Below the pieces are notes generated by a model that had not been told where the DNA came from, made no database searches, and worked only from the letters and a program-made list of their open reading frames with translations. Positions 8,259 through 10,696 of a DNA stretch of 10,696 bases are shown here, in pieces (the stretch's first letter is position 1; each line of letters begins with the position of its first letter). A program made the position numbers and the translations under genes. This stretch comes from Actinomycetota bacterium (GTDB taxonomy: Bacteria; Actinomycetota; Actinomycetes; Nanopelagicales; Nanopelagicaceae): contig CANHFN010000020.1 of the NCBI GenBank assembly GCA_947459935.1, forward strand, positions 1 to 10,696. The letters are read 5' to 3'.

Positions 8259-8425
8259 AGTTTTTGATCCTCTGTCGGGTCTATCCCCTTATCAAGTGCT
8301 GACCATAAGTTGAGCTCACGTGGTGCGCGTTCATAACGAGATGAAATCTTGAACTTTCTTGTAATGAGTAAAACAATCACAATGACAAAAAACGCGGAAA
8401 TGCCAATAGGTAACAAATCACTCAT
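8255..8425 (-). CDS. Small single-span membrane protein between trpE and trpC (56 residues)
   Basis: This minus-strand ORF begins at the ATG at 8425 and ends with TGA at 8257-8255. The protein is MSDLLPIG at the N-terminus, then a hydrophobic span at about 6-21 (rich in I, V, F, L), then a basic stretch TRKFKISSRYERAPR (22-36), and a tail with [17 protein letters not shown] (40-56). The positive charges after the span predict a cytoplasmic C-terminus. It overlaps trpE by 8 nt and trpC by 4 nt (GTGA), and AGGA stands 7 nt before the ATG, so it looks genuinely translated. Many Actinobacteria carry a larger Trp-associated membrane protein (PF09534 type) or small TrpM/HGxxPAAW proteins at this position; this one is much shorter than the first. 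I recall, unverified, a similar W-x-A-L-D-x-G-x-D-P-T ending in some of these. The function is unknown. Confidence 0.8.
   Translation of the reverse strand: MSDLLPIGISAFFVIVIVLLITRKFKISSRYERAPRELNLWSALDKGIDPTEDQKL
8268..8273 (-). promoter_or_regulatory. Shine-Dalgarno site deciding the GTG start of trpC
   Basis: Minus-strand AGAGGA sits 9 nt before the GTG at 8258, inside the last codons of the 56-residue membrane gene. It is the main evidence that trpC begins at this non-ATG codon. It also means that ribosomes translating the small gene pass over the trpC entry site. Confidence 0.65.
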
Positions 8426-9908
8426 GGTTGTGTCCTAAGCGATTTGCTGCATGCACCGCTGTTAGAACTGCAGCAGCCTTATTGCGACACTCTTGATTTT
8501 CTGATTCAGGATCTGAGTCTGCAACAACTCCGGCACCAGCTTGCACATAGGCGGTCCCCTGAAACAACAGCGCTGTGCGAATAGCAATACAGGTATCGAT
8601 GTTGCCTGCGAAATCAATGTAACCCACAATGCCGCCGTAAAGGCCACGGCGGGTGGTTTCTAACTCTTCAATAATTTCCATAGCGCGAGGCTTTGGCGCA
8701 CCTGACAAAGTTCCTGCAGGGAATACTGAAAAGAGTGCGTCAACTGGTGTTGCTTTCTTGGCAAGTTTTCCAACAACTGTCGAAACGATATGCATCACAT
8801 GTGAATATCTCTCAATATGCATGAAATCAACTACTTCAACTGAACCTGGCGCACACACTCGACCTAAGTCATTTCGACCTAAATCAACCAACATTAAATG
8901 CTCTGCTCTCTCCTTTGGATCAGCAAGTAGTTCTTCGCCCAATCGATGATCCTCTTCTGGATTAGATGAGCGCTTACGGGTACCTGCAATCGGATGGATC
9001 ATGACATCTTCTTGATTGACTTTCACCAATGCTTCAGGGCTAGAACCTACGATTTCTATGCCATCTGTGAAGCGGAACAAATACATGTATGGCGAAGGAT
9101 TGTTTAGACGCAACATCCGATAAACATCTATCGCATCTGCCTGACATGGCATCGCAAAACGTTGCGAGAGAACAACTTGAAAAGCTTCACCGGCAAGGAT
9201 TTCCTCCTTAACCTTCAAAATGTTCTCCTTGAATTGCTCACCAGAAATATTGCCTACGTAATCAGGCAATGAGAAATCAGGAATCGCTGTTGCCTCACCA
9301 GATAAAGGTGTTGCAAGATCGGCTTGCATGCGATCTAAGCGTTGGAGACAAGATTGATATGCCTCATCAATGCGATCATCGCTGCCATCCCAATTAATGG
9401 CATTTGCAATCAAAGTGATAGTTCCATCGCTGTGATCCAACACCGCTAAATCACTGGTTAACATAAATGAAAGTTCGGGCAATGGGATGTCTTTTGTTGT
9501 TAACTCTGGTAAACGTTCCAGGCGACGGACAACGTCATAACCCATAAATCCAACTAAGCCGCCAGTTAAGGGCGGCAGACCTGCAATTTTGGGCGACTTC
9601 AAATGTGAAGCAGACAAGCGCAACGCTTCCAGTGGATCAATACCAGTTGGCGCACCAGCAGGAGCAGTTCCTTGCCAATAAGCAACCCCATCTTTTTCAC
9701 TCAGCGTCGCTTCACTTCTCACTCCAATGAATGAATAACGTGACCAAGTGCCGCCATGCTCAGCTGATTCAAGTAGAAATGTATTGTCAGCACTCTTGGC
9801 TAATTTTCTATAAAGACCTAGAGGAGTCTCACCATCTGCCAAAAGTCTCCTCGAAACAGGAATGACATTGGAGATCTTTGCGTAGGAACGAAACTCATCA
9901 AGATTCAT
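8418..9908 (-). CDS. trpE: Anthranilate synthase component I
   Basis: TrpE converts chorismate to anthranilate, using ammonia delivered by a glutamine amidotransferase subunit (TrpG/PabA), and commits carbon to tryptophan. The 496-residue length is typical. The tryptophan feedback site appears intact: LLES at 45-48 and NPSPYM at 270-275. Catalytic chorismate-binding motifs are HPIAGTR (305-311), ERAEHLMLVDLGRND (333-347), FPAGTLSGAPKPRAM (396-410), RRGLYGG (420-426) and GAGVVADSDPE (458-468). The LLES site favours TrpE over the related PabB. No trpG is fused or adjacent, so the amidotransferase must be encoded elsewhere, perhaps shared with folate synthesis. The ATG follows the hisI stop with no gap (TAAATG) and has only a weak ribosome-binding site. 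There is no room for a leader peptide or attenuator immediately upstream. Confidence 0.97.
   Translation of the reverse strand: MNLDEFRSYAKISNVIPVSRRLLADGETPLGLYRKLAKSADNTFLLESAEHGGTWSRYSFIGVRSEATLSEKDGVAYWQGTAPAGAPTGIDPLEALRLSASHLKSPKIAGLPPLTGGLVGFMGYDVVRRLERLPELTTKDIPLPELSFMLTSDLAVLDHSDGTITLIANAINWDGSDDRIDEAYQSCLQRLDRMQADLATPLSGEATAIPDFSLPDYVGNISGEQFKENILKVKEEILAGEAFQVVLSQRFAMPCQADAIDVYRMLRLNNPSPYMYLFRFTDGIEIVGSSPEALVKVNQEDVMIHPIAGTRKRSSNPEEDHRLGEELLADPKERAEHLMLVDLGRNDLGRVCAPGSVEVVDFMHIERYSHVMHIVSTVVGKLAKKATPVDALFSVFPAGTLSGAPKPRAMEIIEELETTRRGLYGGIVGYIDFAGNIDTCIAIRTALLFQGTAYVQAGAGVVADSDPESENQECRNKAAAVLTAVHAANRLGHNHE
8433..8436 (-). promoter_or_regulatory. Shine-Dalgarno site for the 56-residue membrane gene
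   Basis: Minus-strand AGGA lies 7 nt before the ATG at 8425, inside the last trpE codons. Good spacing supports translation of this small frame rather than a chance ORF. Confidence 0.55.
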
Positions 9909-10250
9909 TTATTTGCCAAACTCAAGTGGAGTATGAAAGCAGGTGCGATCCCCCGTGTGGCATGCAACGCCTGTCTGCGTAACCTTTATAAGTAGTGCAT
10001 CTGCGTCACAATCTAAAGTTACTGAATGCACCTGCTGGAAATGTCCAGAGGTTGCACCTTTTACCCACAGTTCATTACGACTTCGACTCCAATATGTAGC
10101 TTTGCCAGTTGAAAGGGTGAGCGACAAGGATTCTGAGTTCATATAGGCAAGCATGAGCACTTCATTACTTGAAATATCCTGGACAATTGCTGGAATCAAT
10201 GCCGCCGGATCCTTGAGCAGCGCCTCCACCTGAGGATCAATTGTCGTCAT
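9909..10250 (-). CDS. hisI: Phosphoribosyl-AMP cyclohydrolase
   Basis: HisI opens the adenine ring of phosphoribosyl-AMP, the third step of histidine synthesis. At 113 residues it is the stand-alone cyclohydrolase; the HisE pyrophosphohydrolase domain fused in enteric HisIE is absent. Family marks are VLMLAYMN (31-38), [20 protein letters not shown] (51-70), the metal site DCDADAL (80-86; Asp80, Cys81, Asp82, Asp84) and GVACHTG with Cys97, followed by Cys104. The three cysteines match the zinc site. It begins 14 nt after hisF, with AAGG about 12 nt before the ATG, and its TAA abuts the trpE ATG. This physically joins the his and trp genes. Confidence 0.97.
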   Translation of the reverse strand: MTTIDPQVEALLKDPAALIPAIVQDISSNEVLMLAYMNSESLSLTLSTGKATYWSRSRNELWVKGATSGHFQQVHSVTLDCDADALLIKVTQTGVACHTGDRTCFHTPLEFGK

Positions 10251-10264
10251 GTGCTTATTCTGCC

Positions 10265-10696
10265 TTAACGAGCAGCAACGGCGCGCACTGGATAATTGTG
10301 TTTACCTAGGTATGACTTCACATCACCAATGCGGTGAATACCGAAATGAAAGACACTTGCTGCAAGTAAGGCATCGGCCCCAGCATCGAGGGCGGCAGCG
10401 AAATCTTCAAGACTTCCCGCACCCCCACTCGCAATTAAAGGAACCTTTGAGACGGCTCGAACTGCTGTGATCATGCCGATGTCATAACCAGCCCGTGTGC
10501 CATCTGCATCCATAGAGTTGAGCAAGATTTCGCCAACTCCTAAGGCGCACGCTTTTTCCACCCATGCCAGAGCATCCAATCCAGCACTTTCTCGACCACC
10601 ATGAGTTGTAACTTCAAATCCTGATTCAGTGTTGGCCCGACGTGCATCAACTGAAATCACCAAAACTTGAGAGCCAAATCGATCTGCAATTTCGGC
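10265..10696 (-). CDS. hisF: Imidazole glycerol phosphate synthase cyclase subunit, C-terminal 143 residues (5' end outside the window)
   Basis: HisF joins PRFAR with ammonia from HisH to give imidazole glycerol phosphate and AICAR. The open frame reaches the window edge ([20 protein letters not shown] at the visible start), so about 110 N-terminal residues, including the first catalytic Asp, are missing. Visible motifs are [38 protein letters not shown] with the second catalytic Asp at visible residue 63 (Asp130 equivalent in Thermotoga HisF), [14 protein letters not shown] and the closing phosphate-site segment [12 protein letters not shown]. It belongs to the (beta/alpha)8 HisA/HisF family; the [10 protein letters not shown] block marks it as HisF, not HisA. 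In Actinobacteria hisH and hisA/priA usually lie upstream, which here would be outside the window. Confidence 0.96.
   Translation of the reverse strand, partial: AEIADRFGSQVLVISVDARRANTESGFEVTTHGGRESAGLDALAWVEKACALGVGEILLNSMDADGTRAGYDIGMITAVRAVSKVPLIASGGAGSLEDFAAALDAGADALLAASVFHFGIHRIGDVKSYLGKHNYPVRAVAAR

Noticed and set aside
8653..8949. 98-codon plus-strand ORF opposite trpE
   Set aside because: It is fully inside trpE and Ser/Thr-rich in the way expected from antisense reading; no ribosome-binding or domain support.
8418..9908. PabB (aminodeoxychorismate synthase) as an alternative for trpE
   Set aside because: The LLES and NPSPYM feedback-site motifs, together with the trpC-trpB-trpA context, favour anthranilate synthase.
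10249..10470. 73-codon plus-strand ORF across the hisI/hisF junction
   Set aside because: It is antisense to both his genes, and its His/Arg/Gln-rich product looks like a frame artefact.

Overview
This window reads as a compact actinobacterial chromosome segment. Base composition is moderate to low for the phylum (by eye in the mid-40s % GC). The order hisF, hisI, trpE, small membrane gene, trpC, trpB, trpA, ..., lgt, ..., gltB is a neighbourhood I associate with Actinobacteria. The low GC, near-absent spacers and short proteins suggest a streamlined lineage such as the freshwater acI group (Nanopelagicales: Planktophila/Nanopelagicus-like). That assignment is inference; no rRNA or other marker is present.

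All twelve genes lie on the minus strand, so transcription runs from position 10696 towards position 1. In that order they are: the 3' part of hisF (10696-10265), hisI (10250-9909), trpE (9908-8418), a 56-residue single-span membrane protein (8425-8255), trpC (8258-7479), trpB (7482-6301), trpA (6301-5501), a MauE/DoxX-type membrane protein (5504-5010), a membrane-anchored DsbA-like thioredoxin-fold protein with a CPVC site (5007-4300), lgt (4296-3490), a VIT1/CCC1-type metal transporter (3469-2762), and the N-terminal 882 codons of gltB (2647-1, running off the window). Spacing between consecutive genes is 14, 0, -8, -4, -4, -1, -4, 2, 3, 20 and 114 nt. Everything from hisF to the transporter therefore looks like one translationally coupled operon, and gltB is the only gene with room for its own promoter.

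Three functions are combined. The right part makes histidine (HisF, HisI) and tryptophan (TrpE, TrpC, TrpB, TrpA); trpD, trpF and trpG are absent here. In Actinobacteria the TrpF step is usually done by the bifunctional HisA/PriA enzyme, which would explain the his-trp linkage. The middle part is an envelope module: MauE-like protein, DsbA-like protein and prolipoprotein diacylglyceryl transferase. The left part holds an Fe/Mn-type transporter and the large subunit of glutamate synthase, which supplies glutamate and indirectly the glutamine used by HisF/HisH and TrpE/TrpG.

The least explained object is the 56-residue protein between trpE and trpC. I saw no RNA genes, mobile elements, CRISPR arrays or long repeats. 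Every gene keeps its family's key residues in the part visible here, and none looks broken.
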